A stretch of 64,000 bases of DNA, from NCBI GenBank assembly GCA_029339505.1, contig JAQISU010000345.1, positions 881,501 through 945,500 of the forward strand. Direction: 5' to 3'. A program made the position numbers and the translations under genes. A model generated the notes under the pieces. It saw only the letters and a program-made list of their open reading frames with translations, was not told the DNA's origin and did not search any database. The stretch comes from Unio delphinus (taxonomy: Eukaryota > Mollusca > Bivalvia > Unionida > Unionidae). Of this stretch, positions 1 through 9,074 are shown one piece after another (positions within the stretch are counted from its first letter, which is position 1; the number at the start of each line of letters is the position of its first letter).

Positions 1-694
1 GTTTTTGTATACCATAGCTATCAACTCCTGCTTTAAAAGTTCTGTACTCAATTGTATCCTTTTTCAAATTACCAGTAATCTCCTTGTTTATTTTATACAA
101 CCAATCTACCCAGTCGTCTCGTTTAATTCTACTGTTTTTATACTCGTCTTTTAAAAACTCTTCCCTTGAATAATATTTTTGGATAGCGAAAATGCCAAAA
201 TCTGCATAATCGTTGGGTTTTATTAATTCAGGTCGTTTGATTTCTGTTATAGCTCCTTCGGTGAATTTGTCTATAAAGGGGATACCTTTTGGGGTGACGA
301 CATCAACAGGTTGTGGTTCAGGCGCAGAATCATCAATATCAGCTAATTGTTCATACTCGCGCTGAGTTTTTATATCACTGGATAACTGTTGTATCCCTGC
401 GCGTGTTTGTCCGGTCTCTGCTGCTATCTTTTCAAGCGTATCAAGCAGCGGCGCCTTCTTTACTCGTTCTCGCTCAGGAATATCTCCGTATATCGCTGCT
501 TCAGTTAACTTTTTCACATCTTTGGTCGCACTTGTTATCGGAGTAAACAGTTGTTCACTTGACACAGAAAAGTCAGTCTGCGCTTGTTGTCGTTGTTGCA
601 GTTTATTCCGTACAGAGTCACGAATTGGTACAAATCTCCTGATTGCATCCAGTCGTTCACGAGCCAATCGGGTTGTTAATGCTTCATTGACCAT
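1..694 (-). CDS. Unknown conserved element protein, C-terminus beyond window
   Basis: An open frame runs from an ATG at 692-694 to the left edge (231 codons visible). I do not recognise it. It is homologous to the partial gene at 63752 in element D: both begin with a short Thr/Leu/Arg-rich helix, share an arginine-rich stretch ending in KLQQRQ, and share the motif AIYGD followed by I/V-P near residue 80. The visible part is polar, mostly helical in composition, and has no signal peptide or membrane segment. It lies after the small unknown gene in both elements, so it belongs to the interior of the viral genome, where structural genes of Polintons usually lie. That makes a virion protein possible, but this is only positional inference. 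Confidence 0.65.
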   Translation of the reverse strand, partial: MVNEALTTRLARERLDAIRRFVPIRDSVRNKLQQRQQAQTDFSVSSEQLFTPITSATKDVKKLTEAAIYGDIPERERVKKAPLLDTLEKIAAETGQTRAGIQQLSSDIKTQREYEQLADIDDSAPEPQPVDVVTPKGIPFIDKFTEGAITEIKRPELIKPNDYADFGIFAIQKYYSREEFLKDEYKNSRIKRDDWVDWLYKINKEITGNLKKDTIEYRTFKAGVDSYGIQK

Positions 695-789
695 TATTTA
701 AAAACAGAAACAATTTTTCAATTGCAAAACAATTTTTCAATACCGACCTAACACCATCGTGGAAGTGTTTTAACATCTCTATCAATGAT

Positions 790-840
790 GGGGAAAGTGA
801 CATAATTGTATATAAAAATAATTAATATCACACTTTCCCC
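790..840. promoter_or_regulatory. Origin-like dyad, element A
   Basis: Ten-base arms GGGGAAAGTG (790-799) and CACTTTCCCC (831-840) are separated by a 31-base A/T-rich core. It is the same dyad family found ten times in element B. The flank also matches the sequence just after the B primase-helicase gene (a shared TTGATCAA...TGGCTGGTT block in reverse orientation), so A and B share this non-coding module. Role inferred only: candidate binding site for the UL9-like helicase. Confidence 0.6.
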
Positions 841-976
841 ACTTTTCCATTTGATCAATCCGAACCAGCCATCAATTTTTTATTCACTGATTTCAACAGT
901 TTTAATCAAAAAATGCTAAAAAAAAATTAAAATCTCTATGAGGGACGGTCACAATCAAATAATGATAAATGGTCAA

Positions 977-1333
977 TCAAAATTGTTCATTTTCTTGAAT
1001 TAACGCCTGTAGGTTTCTAACTTTAGAATTAACCTCCTTTTTCAATTCGTATTCGTACCCCAATTCTTTTCGTATTCGTTCTACGATGGTATACAACGGA
1101 GCGAACACACTTACGTCACTGGAAAATGCGAGAGAGTCCCGAATAGAATTCTGAATTCTTTTGATGAGCGCATACTTCTTTGGTAGCATATACTTGTTAG
1201 TGCTAACTCCGTATTCTATATCCTGAAAATCAGACATGATTTGATCAGGATTTAACCCATCTGATAGTTCAATATCCCAACTTTTCAATTTTGAAATCTC
1301 GGATATGATGCTATTCATGTTTTCAGAATTCAT
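977..1333 (-). CDS. Small conserved element protein, unknown function
   Basis: 118 aa. The start at 1333 is chosen because the homologues in D (63194) and C (55046) begin at the same residue (M-x-I/S-x-N-x-x-I-I). Shared features are a GLxxDQI/DKI motif near residue 25, a DIEY/DIQF acidic patch, and a C-terminal VPL-x-x-I-V-E-R-x-R-K-x-L-G segment. Mostly alpha-helical in character, no Cys clusters, no membrane segment. It follows the HNH endonuclease gene on the same strand with the stop and start close together. No function can be assigned. Confidence 0.7.
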   Translation of the reverse strand: MNSENMNSIISEISKLKSWDIELSDGLNPDQIMSDFQDIEYGVSTNKYMLPKKYALIKRIQNSIRDSLAFSSDVSVFAPLYTIVERIRKELGYEYELKKEVNSKVRNLQALIQENEQF

Positions 1334-1377
1334 TATTCTATAATAATGATATATTTCTAAATGAAAAATATGACGCA

Positions 1378-1869
1378 TTAGACGTAACTAAATCGAATTT
1401 TCTGTCCTGTCTTTTTTGAAATCGCCGTTTTGGTTATCCCCTCTGCAACTCTTCGTACTGAGGGTGGACAAATATCGAAGTGCCTACCGGCGCTGGTTAT
1501 TGATTGAAATATTTTTTCTTCATTAGTTATCGTATTCAAAGATTTCACAGGTCTCGCTTTTTTCGAGTATTTCCCAGTCCCCCCTCGTTCGGAATTTTCA
1601 CTTTGTGTGATAGCCTGCAGATTTGATAAAGAATTGTTTTTCGGATTAAAATCGATATGATCAATAACAAAATCATCCTCGATCAATCCATAAACACACT
1701 CAAATGCGAAACGATGATTGAGATAAGTTTTCTTTCCAGCACCAAACACCAAATACCCCATACCATTGTCAGCACCAACTGATTTCTTCAGTCTGCGGTT
1801 TCTTACAACACCATCACTGGATGCTTCATAATTTGTGATCACAGGGTGTGGTCTGAATTCTTGGTTCAT
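1378..1869 (-). CDS. HNH homing-type endonuclease (NUMOD4/HNH_3/NUMOD1-like)
   Basis: 163 aa, open. Residues 5-30 resemble NUMOD4 (a tyrosine-containing strand followed by S-x-DGVVR). Residues 50-95 are an HNH_3-type nuclease: H-R near 52, IDHIDFN at about 70, and N-L-S-N-L-Q around 80-85. The C-terminal third (FQSITSAGRHFDI...) resembles NUMOD1, a helix-turn-helix DNA-binding repeat of GIY/HNH homing enzymes. The domain order is that of a free-standing homing endonuclease. Orthologues sit at the same place in C (53555) and D (61714), so it is a stable gene of the family and not a recent visitor. Possible roles are DNA processing or defence against co-infecting relatives; neither is shown by sequence. 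Confidence 0.8.
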   Translation of the reverse strand: MNQEFRPHPVITNYEASSDGVVRNRRLKKSVGADNGMGYLVFGAGKKTYLNHRFAFECVYGLIEDDFVIDHIDFNPKNNSLSNLQAITQSENSERGGTGKYSKKARPVKSLNTITNEEKIFQSITSAGRHFDICPPSVRRVAEGITKTAISKKTGQKIRFSYV

Positions 1870-1883
1870 TCGTATACATAATA

Positions 1884-2264
1884 CTAGTGTTTGTCTAATT
1901 CATAGTTTGGTTTAATGATAAATCTTTCGATGTAGTCTTGAGGAGTTCTTATGATTTTATCCTTGATACTGACTTTGTCAGCGTCAAGAATACTGACTTT
2001 GTCAGCGTCAGGGTCAAAATTTCTGATTGATTGTCCATTTTTTATTCTTTTATCATAATAACGCTTCAACTCCCTGTATCGCTTACTACCGCAATTTAGA
2101 CACAACTGAGATTTTCCCCTGACCCCAACTCCACATAGAATACAAGGTAACGGACCAAGGCTTCCACGACGAAAGCTTTGCATATGATACCCACAGAACT
2201 CATTTCTGCATGATTTGTTACACGGGGTTATTGATCCAATCATAAGCCACTTGCAGTGATTCAT
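1884..2264 (-). CDS. Cysteine-rich zinc-binding protein, divergent from polymerase gene
   Basis: 126 aa; start at 2264 is chosen because C and D begin at the same MNHCKW. About eight Cys and one His form likely zinc sites: C-x10-C-x3-C-x4-C-G-Y-H, then C-x2-C-G-V-G-V-R-G-K-S-x2-C-x2-C. A basic R-Y-R-E-L-K-R-Y-Y helix follows. The A copy has two extra tandem DADKVSI repeats, each containing the 13-bp palindrome CTGACTTTGTCAG (1969-1981 and 1993-2005), absent in D. The start lies 42 bp from the polymerase start on the other strand. A paralogue is likewise divergent from the primase gene in element B, which suggests a replication-linked role, not proven. Confidence 0.75.
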   Translation of the reverse strand: MNHCKWLMIGSITPCNKSCRNEFCGYHMQSFRRGSLGPLPCILCGVGVRGKSQLCLNCGSKRYRELKRYYDKRIKNGQSIRNFDPDADKVSILDADKVSIKDKIIRTPQDYIERFIIKPNYELDKH

Positions 2265-2306
2265 TATATAAAAATCTTTCATTTAAATGCTTGTTTTAAT
2301 TATAGC

Positions 2307-5300
2307 ATGAGAGAATTAGGGAGAACGCCTTCGAAAAATGCTGATAAGGAGTTTAAGAGATTATTAAAAATCAATCCTAGATTTAATCTCGATAGACCCA
2401 AAAAACGTCCAATAGACGGAAACATGAAAGAGTTTAAGAGATTATTAAAAATCAATCCTAGATTTAATCTCGATAAACCAAAAAAAACGTAACAAACGTC
2501 CAATAGACGGAAACATGAAAGAGTTTAAGAGATTATTGAAAATCAATCCTAGATTTAATCTCGATAAACCCAAAAAACGTCCAATAGACGGAAATATGAA
2601 AGAGTTTAAGAGATTATTAAAAATCAATCCTAGATTTAATCTCGATAAACCAAAAAAACGTCCAAGAGAGATTACCCCTGGAAAGATGCTCAATTCAATC
2701 TCGATATAGTTTCTAATACACCAAAGAATACAATTCTTGATAAAGCCATGATTAGTAAAATCAGAGACTGTTTTAATGAATTCAAGCGTGATGGAGCATC
2801 TTATTGTTGGTCAACATTTCGAATTGATGGTGTTGTTGACGCTACCATGAATGATGAAAAAGCAGCAGTGATAATTTCACGTGTTGGGGAAAAACGGCAT
2901 TTTTTCCGAATCAAATTCATTATCGAAGTCGATGGTAAACGGATTATTAGGGATAAATTTGAACCAATCCTCAAGAATAAAAAAGCTGTCATTGTGAGTA
3001 GAGATTCCAAACCAGGAATTCTAACCGGAATCGATAAGCCATACTACGAAAGATCTTATCCCGTAACAGCAATGGTTTATGGGATATATCCGTTAAATGA
3101 TAAACCCGATATCGCAAAACTAGCTCCTATGAAATATTCTAGTTCACTGAATTGTGTAGCAGAACGAATAATAGAACACTTCACAAATGCGTCCCGGGGG
3201 AATAAACTAACTGATCTAAGACGAAAAAAAATAACCGAGTGGGAATTAACGGTAAAACAGCACGGTGCAAAGATTTCTGATATAGCTAAATTAGAAGCAT
3301 CATTAAAATTCCCAATATCAGTAACAACAATAACCGGAGAAGTATTATACGAACCGAAATATCAATCGCGAGGAGCCCCAATACAGATTATTGATCATAA
3401 CAAACACGCGTGGACACCTGCGGTAACAATATTTCCACGAGATAGAACCTTGAAATATATCCCTAAGGAGTTCGTCGGGGATGTTTTCTATGAAGAGAGA
3501 TTATTCGATGCTATTCATGCGTTGTGTAAGGATGATCCTGTGTCAGTGTGGTTACTTAGAAGTGATGAAGAATTCGATCAATTTGTAAAACCAAATGGTG
3601 AATTATATCGCGTTGAAGAATTAGATAACAGAATGAGAAAAATCGCTAGTGATTTTTCACCGGAGAATTCCCATGAAAAACTACTCACGGATAGTTTTAC
3701 TATTCCATCAGTGGTAGCTCACTTCGCAAGAGAAAAAAACTCATGGCGTCCAACACGAAGTGATTTTCTCGAGGATGTTAAATTGAGTTGCGTCGGATTT
3801 GGTCATGGAGGACTGTGGAATACGAAATACTCACGTGATGGTATGATTTCAATTTATTGTCGCGTGTTATCCCGGAAGTTTTCTCGGATATGGGGAATGC
3901 GCTGAGTACTTCAAACGATTTGGACACCCCACGCATGAAATGACTCGTGTTGCGATTAATGGTCCATTGCCTGATTTTGATTTAACCGGATTCGCTCGTG
4001 TGATATCATTTGAATTAGCTACAGGGTTACATCCGTGTAGTTATGTTTGGCTCGGTAGACACCTATCTGAAAAACACTGGATGCCAATAGTGCTATTGAG
4101 ATATATGATTGATTGTGGTATGCTAATATCGTTGATTGTTTCCGAGGCTATTATATGCTATCGAGCTCAGAAAGAAGTTTGGCTACCACAACCCGATCTA
4201 GATAGAATAATCAACGAACTACGAAAACAGTTTCCAGATTTCAGTGAAGAAGAAATCATAAATTGGTCTAAAAAGTTATTTGAAATTAAAAAAGAACAAG
4301 CAAAAGATCTCGGACGAAGAATAATCGGTAAATTTACCCAGGGTGGACGATACGACAACGCAAAATACTCTTCGCGGTTGATCATAGATGTCGCTGAATA
4401 CGATTTTATTGTAGCGGATTTAATGAAACAGGGAAAACTTGTATCCCGTAAGGATGCTTTTCTCTCCAATGGTGAGAAATTAGGTACGGTTGTTACCTAC
4501 TGTGATGGATATAATTCCCAGTACACACATTTGAGAAGTTCAATGCTAGCCTATGCTTCTATTAATCTATTTTCGATGATAAATAGATTTCCTAATACCG
4601 CGGTTAGAGTAGCCACTGATTCGATGTATATACATAATAAGTACAAATCAGCTGTAGCGGCATTCACAGATCCCGAAGAAAATTGGGGGCGTTGGCAATT
4701 TAAAAAGGAGATGCTACATGAGTATTGTGAATCCGCAGACGTTGCCATGGATGATAAATATCTTTGTTGTAACCGTATTGAAATTCAATCAGAATTTTCT
4801 AATGCACCACCGGTATCTGATCCAGTATGTAGATATAAGACAGTTTATTTAAACGGTTGTGGTGGGTCAGGAAAGACAACTCGTGCAATTGAATTATTTC
4901 GTCGTGGAAACGCTAGCGTTTCTAACATGATTGTGCTAACACCGACTCACAGACTCGCCAGAGAGATGATACAACGAGGGGTAAATGCTTGCACTTATCA
5001 CAGTTTTTTTCGATGGAAAGGTGACAAATGGACTCCTGATCGAATGGGTGATAAATTCATTCCTGAAATCATAATCTGGGATGAAATATGCAGTGTCATT
5101 AGATGTATTAAAAACATTTCTTGAGTGGTTGTTAAACAAAAACACAAAAGTCGTCATGTGCGGGGATCAAGGCCAACCACCACCATTTGTCGGTGCATCT
5201 CCACATGAATGGCTAAAGGGTTTTGTAGACTACTATGAAGAAATCACCACTGATTATAGATCACTTGATGAACGATTACGCGAGTTCAAAGCGCTAATTA

Positions 5301-6098
5301 GATTACAACCGGATAGAATCCAATGCGAAATAGCGCGTGAAGTGATTTCAGAAACCCCAATGAATGATTTCTGGGAAGCGTGGAGACCAAACGATTTGAT
5401 CATTGCAAGTAGAAAAATAGTCAGGGATACACTTCAGATGAAGTTATTTGAATTGCATAAAGAAAAATTTGCAACGCTTCCAGTACCCCTTTGTTCTAGG
5501 CCATCGGATACACGAAAACAGAATATTGAAGTTGATATTCCAGGACAGAGTGAAAAACAAATTCTCGTATTAAATGATATTGTGCTGGTTGATATCAATG
5601 TCGTTGAAGATGCATTGCGTGCTAATAAATCCCCGTGGACGCTAGGATACGCAGCAACAATACACTCTTCACAGGGATTGACTATATCGAATACAATTGT
5701 TTGGATGGTGGATAATCACATCGAATGGTCAAATTTAGTCTATCTCGCAGTATCCAGAGTACGAAACATAAATCAACTTCGAAGAGTTGTTTTCGATGAT
5801 AATGACACAACAATAAGTGATATTGATGTTAGCATCATTAATAAAAAAACTCTCCGGTTACAAACAACAGGACAAAAAAAAACAACGAGAATTTGATATT
5901 GATGCTGAACTAATAATCACTTTGAAGAAACAACAGAATAATCACTGCGCGAGTTGCAATTGTATAATGCGTTGGCAGTATTCGGATAAGGATCCTCGCC
6001 AATTCACCGTTGACAGAAAAAGTAACAATCTCGGTCATGTCAGAAATAATGTGATGTTGACTTGTCTTGAGTGCAATAGACGCAACGGTGCTAGTTAA
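2307..6098 (+). pseudogene. Broken PolB-SF1 helicase-HNH gene, element A
   Basis: Collinear with the intact 1.2-kaa protein of element D. The N-terminus contains four copies of an 81-bp repeat (starts 2349, 2430, 2521, 2602), with a 10-bp extra insertion between copies 2 and 3 that breaks the frame. Further breaks: a frame change near 2690; loss of several bases near 3860 that removes the polymerase motif A region; a one-base loss near 5095 just after helicase Walker B; and an extra A in a poly-A run near 5845 before the HNH tail. Walker A (GGSGKTT) near 4860-4880, helicase motif III and the CxxC zinc tail remain legible. Recently dead, non-functional copy. Confidence 0.85.
2349..2680 (+). 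repeat. 81-bp coding minisatellite at the polymerase N-terminus
   Basis: Four near-identical copies of a unit encoding K-E-F-K-R-L-L-K-I-N-P-R-F-N-L-D plus a basic tail. Element C has three copies of a shorter version and element D one, so copy number differs in every element. Confidence 0.85.
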
Positions 6099-7035
6099 GA
6101 CCATGCGGTGGCAATTGAGTATCCTCGGGAATCACTTGTAGTTGTTGTCGAGTAAAACCCCGCTGAGGGGCAGTTGAATCCAGTTTATAGACTGGAGGTC
6201 TACCAGTTGATCGTGTTATACTAGATATCTTATGCGTAGTGACGCTCCAAATAGGATCAGTAGCCCTTTTTCTACCCCCTTCAAGCTCTCCTGGTTCGTA
6301 TAAGTACCTCACAATGACATTACTACCAAGAATTGGTTCTTTGAAATCTTTTTGTGGTTGTACGGGTATTGACTTCTTTTTAATCGCGTTGATAGGTTTC
6401 ATGTTGATTGTTCTAGTAATCTCGTTATTCAGTGCAGTAATCACAGATGGTAATCTTTTAACCCATTCACTGGATCGCTTTTCTTGAATGAATTCTTTTG
6501 CGTATTGATATCCAAATAACCGCTCAGCAATCGTCCGATTAAATCGTTCTACAATGGCCTGATCGCGATGTAGCGCAGTATGCCCTCGTCGTATGGTGAC
6601 ATTATGATGTTTCATTGTAGATAACACTGCACCCTGAAATTCCTTGCCAGGATCAACCTGCAATAGATTTGGCCAGTGCAGAGGACCTCGTCGATAAATC
6701 CTTTCAAATGCAGAAGCGACTTCAGTGGCTGATTTTGTTTTTAACGGTTCTGCTTCTTTGTATCGACTTGCAATATCAACTACGGTTAAAGCGTATTTGT
6801 AACCACGATCATGTGGCAGAAATAATATATCAGCCTGATGAACTTCATTAGGAGCGGTCACATCAAAATGCGAGAATTGAATTTGTTTAGGCGGTGGTAG
6901 ATAAATTTGCCATAGTGCCTGTTTGGATAACCAATTAGCCGCAGTGGTTTGTTTCACTTTTGCAGCGCTAGCGAGTTTATGGACTGCTGATTTACCCCTC
7001 CAGTATCCTCTTGGGGAATAATAAATTGATTCCAT
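6091..7035 (-). CDS. RVE (retroviral-type) integrase, element A
   Basis: 314 aa, open. Start at 7035 (MESIYYSP...) is shared with C and D. The N-terminal part is basic and helical, without a clear HHCC zinc site. The catalytic core shows the DDE order: D in HQADI at about residue 70, D in QVDPGKEF at about 125, and E in AIVERFN at about 160. The C-terminal domain ends with a conserved PQRGFTR-x-QLQVIP block. This is the Polinton-type integrase, expected to act on the AG...CT termini and leave 5-6 bp target duplications. It overlaps the 3' end of the opposing polymerase gene by 8 bp. As an intact copy with B-like termini, it or a sibling could have mobilised element B. Confidence 0.9.
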   Translation of the reverse strand: MESIYYSPRGYWRGKSAVHKLASAAKVKQTTAANWLSKQALWQIYLPPPKQIQFSHFDVTAPNEVHQADILFLPHDRGYKYALTVVDIASRYKEAEPLKTKSATEVASAFERIYRRGPLHWPNLLQVDPGKEFQGAVLSTMKHHNVTIRRGHTALHRDQAIVERFNRTIAERLFGYQYAKEFIQEKRSSEWVKRLPSVITALNNEITRTINMKPINAIKKKSIPVQPQKDFKEPILGSNVIVRYLYEPGELEGGRKRATDPIWSVTTHKISSITRSTGRPPVYKLDSTAPQRGFTRQQLQVIPEDTQLPPHGLN

Positions 7036-7039
7036 ATTA

Positions 7040-7399
7040 TTAATTACCGGCACCTAACATCAATTTACTTTTCATAGCCGATTTTATTAAAAATGAAGCC
7101 AATTTTTCTTTGAAGGATTTATCAGGAATAGCATTTAACGCATGAATTAATTTCACATCTGCGAGACGCCTGTGTTGCAGATTGCTGCTTTTATAAGCAA
7201 CATCATGAAGGTGACAGGCCTTATCAATGGCGTTTATTGGTTCTTCACCGGGGTTGGGTTGATTTTGATTATTGAGTCTGATATCAAGTCTGGTTCCCGG
7301 TCCACAGTAGCTATATCCTGGGAGGTGCTTTTCTCCGGGGTACTTTGCCCATGGGGTTCCAGGGAGCTTTGCCAATTTGGCTGCGATATCACCTCCTCG
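7040..7399 (-). CDS. Parvovirus-type phospholipase A2 domain, likely made by -1 frameshift
   Basis: 120 codons, open from just after the A9 run (7400-7408) to a stop at 7040. The calcium-loop motif YCGPG and the catalytic block D-K-A-C-H-x-H-D-V-A-Y are both present, matching the viral PLA2 of parvovirus VP1 and of some adintoviruses. No ATG lies near the beginning: the residue aligned to a start in all copies is a TTG codon, and a stop lies just upstream in this frame. Expression therefore most simply comes from the zinc-ribbon gene by slippage at A AAA AAC. Known role of the family: acting on host membrane lipid during virion delivery. Confidence 0.75.
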   Translation of the reverse strand, partial: RGGDIAAKLAKLPGTPWAKYPGEKHLPGYSYCGPGTRLDIRLNNQNQPNPGEEPINAIDKACHLHDVAYKSSNLQHRRLADVKLIHALNAIPDKSFKEKLASFLIKSAMKSKLMLGAGN

Positions 7400-7557
7400 T
7401 TTTTTTTTAAATCAGATCTCATAGACACAAATCTAAATTTCTTTGTACCACATTGCACGCATTTACCAGAAAGCGCTGATCGGTTATTTTTAGTTGTAAC
7501 CGTCGTCACATCATCTGTGCCAGTACGCGTTTTACACTTCACACAATATAGATCCAT
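7234..7557 (-). CDS. Zinc-ribbon small protein (0-frame product), element A
   Basis: 107 aa in the 0 frame. An N-terminal CVKC and a second CVQC about 28 residues later form a four-Cys zinc ribbon. After the A9 run the frame continues as a polar, low-complexity tail that overlaps the PLA2 frame. In D the same frame stops after 60 aa, so the tail is not conserved; the conserved parts are the zinc ribbon, the slippery heptamer and the PLA2 frame. Divergent from the ATPase gene with starts 17 bp apart. Confidence 0.7.
   Translation of the reverse strand: MDLYCVKCKTRTGTDDVTTVTTKNNRSALSGKCVQCGTKKFRFVSMRSDLKKNEEVISQPNWQSSLEPHGQSTPEKSTSQDIATVDREPDLISDSIIKINPTPVKNQ
7399..7405 (-). other. -1 slippery heptamer A AAA AAC
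   Basis: On the minus strand the zinc-ribbon frame reads TTA AAA AAA AAC. A -1 slip at A_AAA_AAC leads directly into the CGA-GGA-GGT... PLA2 frame. The identical heptamer in the same phase occurs at 48196-48202 (C) and 56349-56355 (D). Polymerase slippage on the A9 run is an alternative mechanism. Confidence 0.65.
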
Positions 7558-7574
7558 AATTTATGTATAGAAAT
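7558..7574. promoter_or_regulatory. Divergent start region between zinc-ribbon/PLA2 and ATPase genes
   Basis: Only 17 bp separate the two start codons, all A/T-rich. In D the same space contains TATATATAAA. A TATA-like string touching the ATG is repeated at many starts in the elements, suggesting very short leaders. Inference only. Confidence 0.35.
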
Positions 7575-8234
7575 ATGGATATAATTGATTTTTCAGCGAC
7601 TAAAACAAGAGAACCAATTAAGCATCATGCAGCGCTACCAAACTCTATCCGGATGATTATAATCGGGCCATCTGGATCCGGTAAAACGCAATTGTTGCTC
7701 AATTTAATAATGAGATGGATGAAGTGGGATAAGTTGTATTTAATTGCCCCTAGCGTAGATGATCAACGATGTTATGAAGTGTTAAAGGATTTTAACGAGA
7801 ATGCATCAGAAATTAAGGGTGAGAACGCCATTGATTTTATAACCGATATCGATGAAGCACCGAGTATTGATGATATTGATGGAGATATTAACAATTTAGT
7901 CGTATACGACGATATAATGTTGGATAAACAAACAATTCCTGCTAGAATATTTTCCCGTGGGCGTCACAAAAACACTGACGTGATATATGTCACTCAACGC
8001 TACACTCAGGTTCCAAAAGTCATCAGAGATAACTGCAATATTCTTTCTGTATTCAACGGAGTTGATACTCATACTCTTAGAAATATTTGGCAGACATGGT
8101 GTTCTGATATGGACTTCAATCAATTTCGAGATTTCTTTAGTCATGCTCAGTCGACTCCGCACGGATTCGCAACAATAAATCTACATGATCCTCGGACACG
8201 ATATCGTATCGGACTTAATCAAATATTCGGTTAA
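7575..8234 (+). CDS. FtsK/A32-type genome-packaging ATPase, element A
   Basis: 219 aa, open. Start M at 7575 is aligned with D; an ATG 12 bp upstream is not shared with D. Walker A IIGPSGSGKTQ at about residue 28, Walker B NLVVYDDIM at about 103, followed by an arginine-rich RGRHKNTD and a sensor-like TQRYTQ-x-PK. This matches the short Polinton/adintovirus packaging ATPases that load DNA into the capsid. The gene reads toward the terminus and ends about 40 bp before the terminal module. Copies occur in B (two, broken), C (frameshifted) and D (open). Confidence 0.92.
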   Translation: MDIIDFSATKTREPIKHHAALPNSIRMIIIGPSGSGKTQLLLNLIMRWMKWDKLYLIAPSVDDQRCYEVLKDFNENASEIKGENAIDFITDIDEAPSIDDIDGDINNLVVYDDIMLDKQTIPARIFSRGRHKNTDVIYVTQRYTQVPKVIRDNCNILSVFNGVDTHTLRNIWQTWCSDMDFNQFRDFFSHAQSTPHGFATINLHDPRTRYRIGLNQIFG

Positions 8235-8275
8235 AATTATTTATTATTTTTTGTTATCCCAGAACTGAAAACTTT

Positions 8276-8503
8276 AGCAGCAGAGAGGGTGGATGACCAC
8301 ATCGTTGCGAGCAAAATTGATTAAAAAATCGTAAAATCTCCGTTTTTGCAAAAATGGAGACTTTTTTTTTGGTTAAATGAGATTTGTTGGAAACCTGATA
8401 TTTTGTTCGAAAACGTTATCTATAGGCCATATTTTGTTCGAAAACATGATCTGGAAGCCTTATTTTTGCTTGAAATCGTGGTCTGTTCACCCTCTCTGCT
8501 GCT
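8276..8503. repeat. Terminal module of element A
   Basis: A 228-bp block bounded by a 16-bp inverted repeat: AGCAGCAGAGAGGGTG at 8276-8291 and its complement at 8488-8503. Inside are a 24-bp palindrome with one mismatched pair (8337-8360, centre TTTTTGCAAAAA) and three tandem copies of an approximately 32-bp unit with the core TTTTG-C/T-TYGAAAACG. The same arrangement is at both ends of B. The inner inverted copy is unusual for a simple terminal repeat. Confidence 0.85.
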
Positions 8504-9074
8504 ATATTACTGTGAAGAAGTGTGAAACATGCTGTGTTGTGAATCTGTCATACTCTCCAGAATGACCAATGTTGATACAGTGTTGCAGTGTATGAAAAAA
8601 TAAACATGCTCCCTTTTGTTGCTGAACTTCATAAAATCAAACTCCAGACCAGAGTTCTGACCTTTAAATTTTCTGGGCTTTGGTCATTTTGCGGATATTT
8701 TGCCTTCAAATCACACATGTACACTGTTTAGATGACTAATCATGTTTTCTGTTTTGTAATTGGAGTCGCATCTGATGTCATTTATCATGGACTTGCTGAT
8801 CCTTGATAATGATAGTATGAACATTCTCATTCAAGGCAATGATGTTTAATAACTTTTTTTCTTTAAGACACAACTCTTTGATTTACTTGACTTAAAAAAA
8901 ATAGGGTTATTCTGCTTATTTATGCAAAGTAGCCTAATTGGTTCTGACTAGTTTCAAAGAACTGATGAACTTTACTGCCCTCACCATTAAGTAATTTGTG
9001 AAATGGTGGTTACTTAACTCAGACCATCTTAGCTTTTAATTGTCTCTATGATAATCTGCTGTATCAACTGCCCT
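8504..9074. other. Host intergenic DNA, no gene seen
   Basis: A/T-rich, no convincing open frame or recognised repeat on either strand. Confidence 0.5.

Larger units (their letters stand above)
1..8503. mobile_element. Element A: partial Polinton/Maverick-type integrated DNA virus, right end
   Basis: Genes for packaging ATPase, zinc-ribbon/PLA2, RVE integrase, PolB-helicase-HNH, Cys-rich protein and HNH endonuclease are collinear with element D (55286 onward, in the opposite orientation). The right terminus is set at 8503, where the inverted 16-mer shared with elements B and C ends and unrelated host sequence begins. The left end is outside the window, so no target-site duplication can be read. 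The ATPase, integrase, HNH and small genes are open, but the polymerase gene has several frameshifts, so this copy could not replicate itself. Its termini match those of element B closely and those of C and D only at the outermost 16 bases. Confidence 0.9.

Noticed and set aside
6239..6487. Hydrophobic frame opposite the integrase, present in A, C and D
   Set aside because: It is the antisense shadow of the conserved integrase; conservation follows from the integrase.
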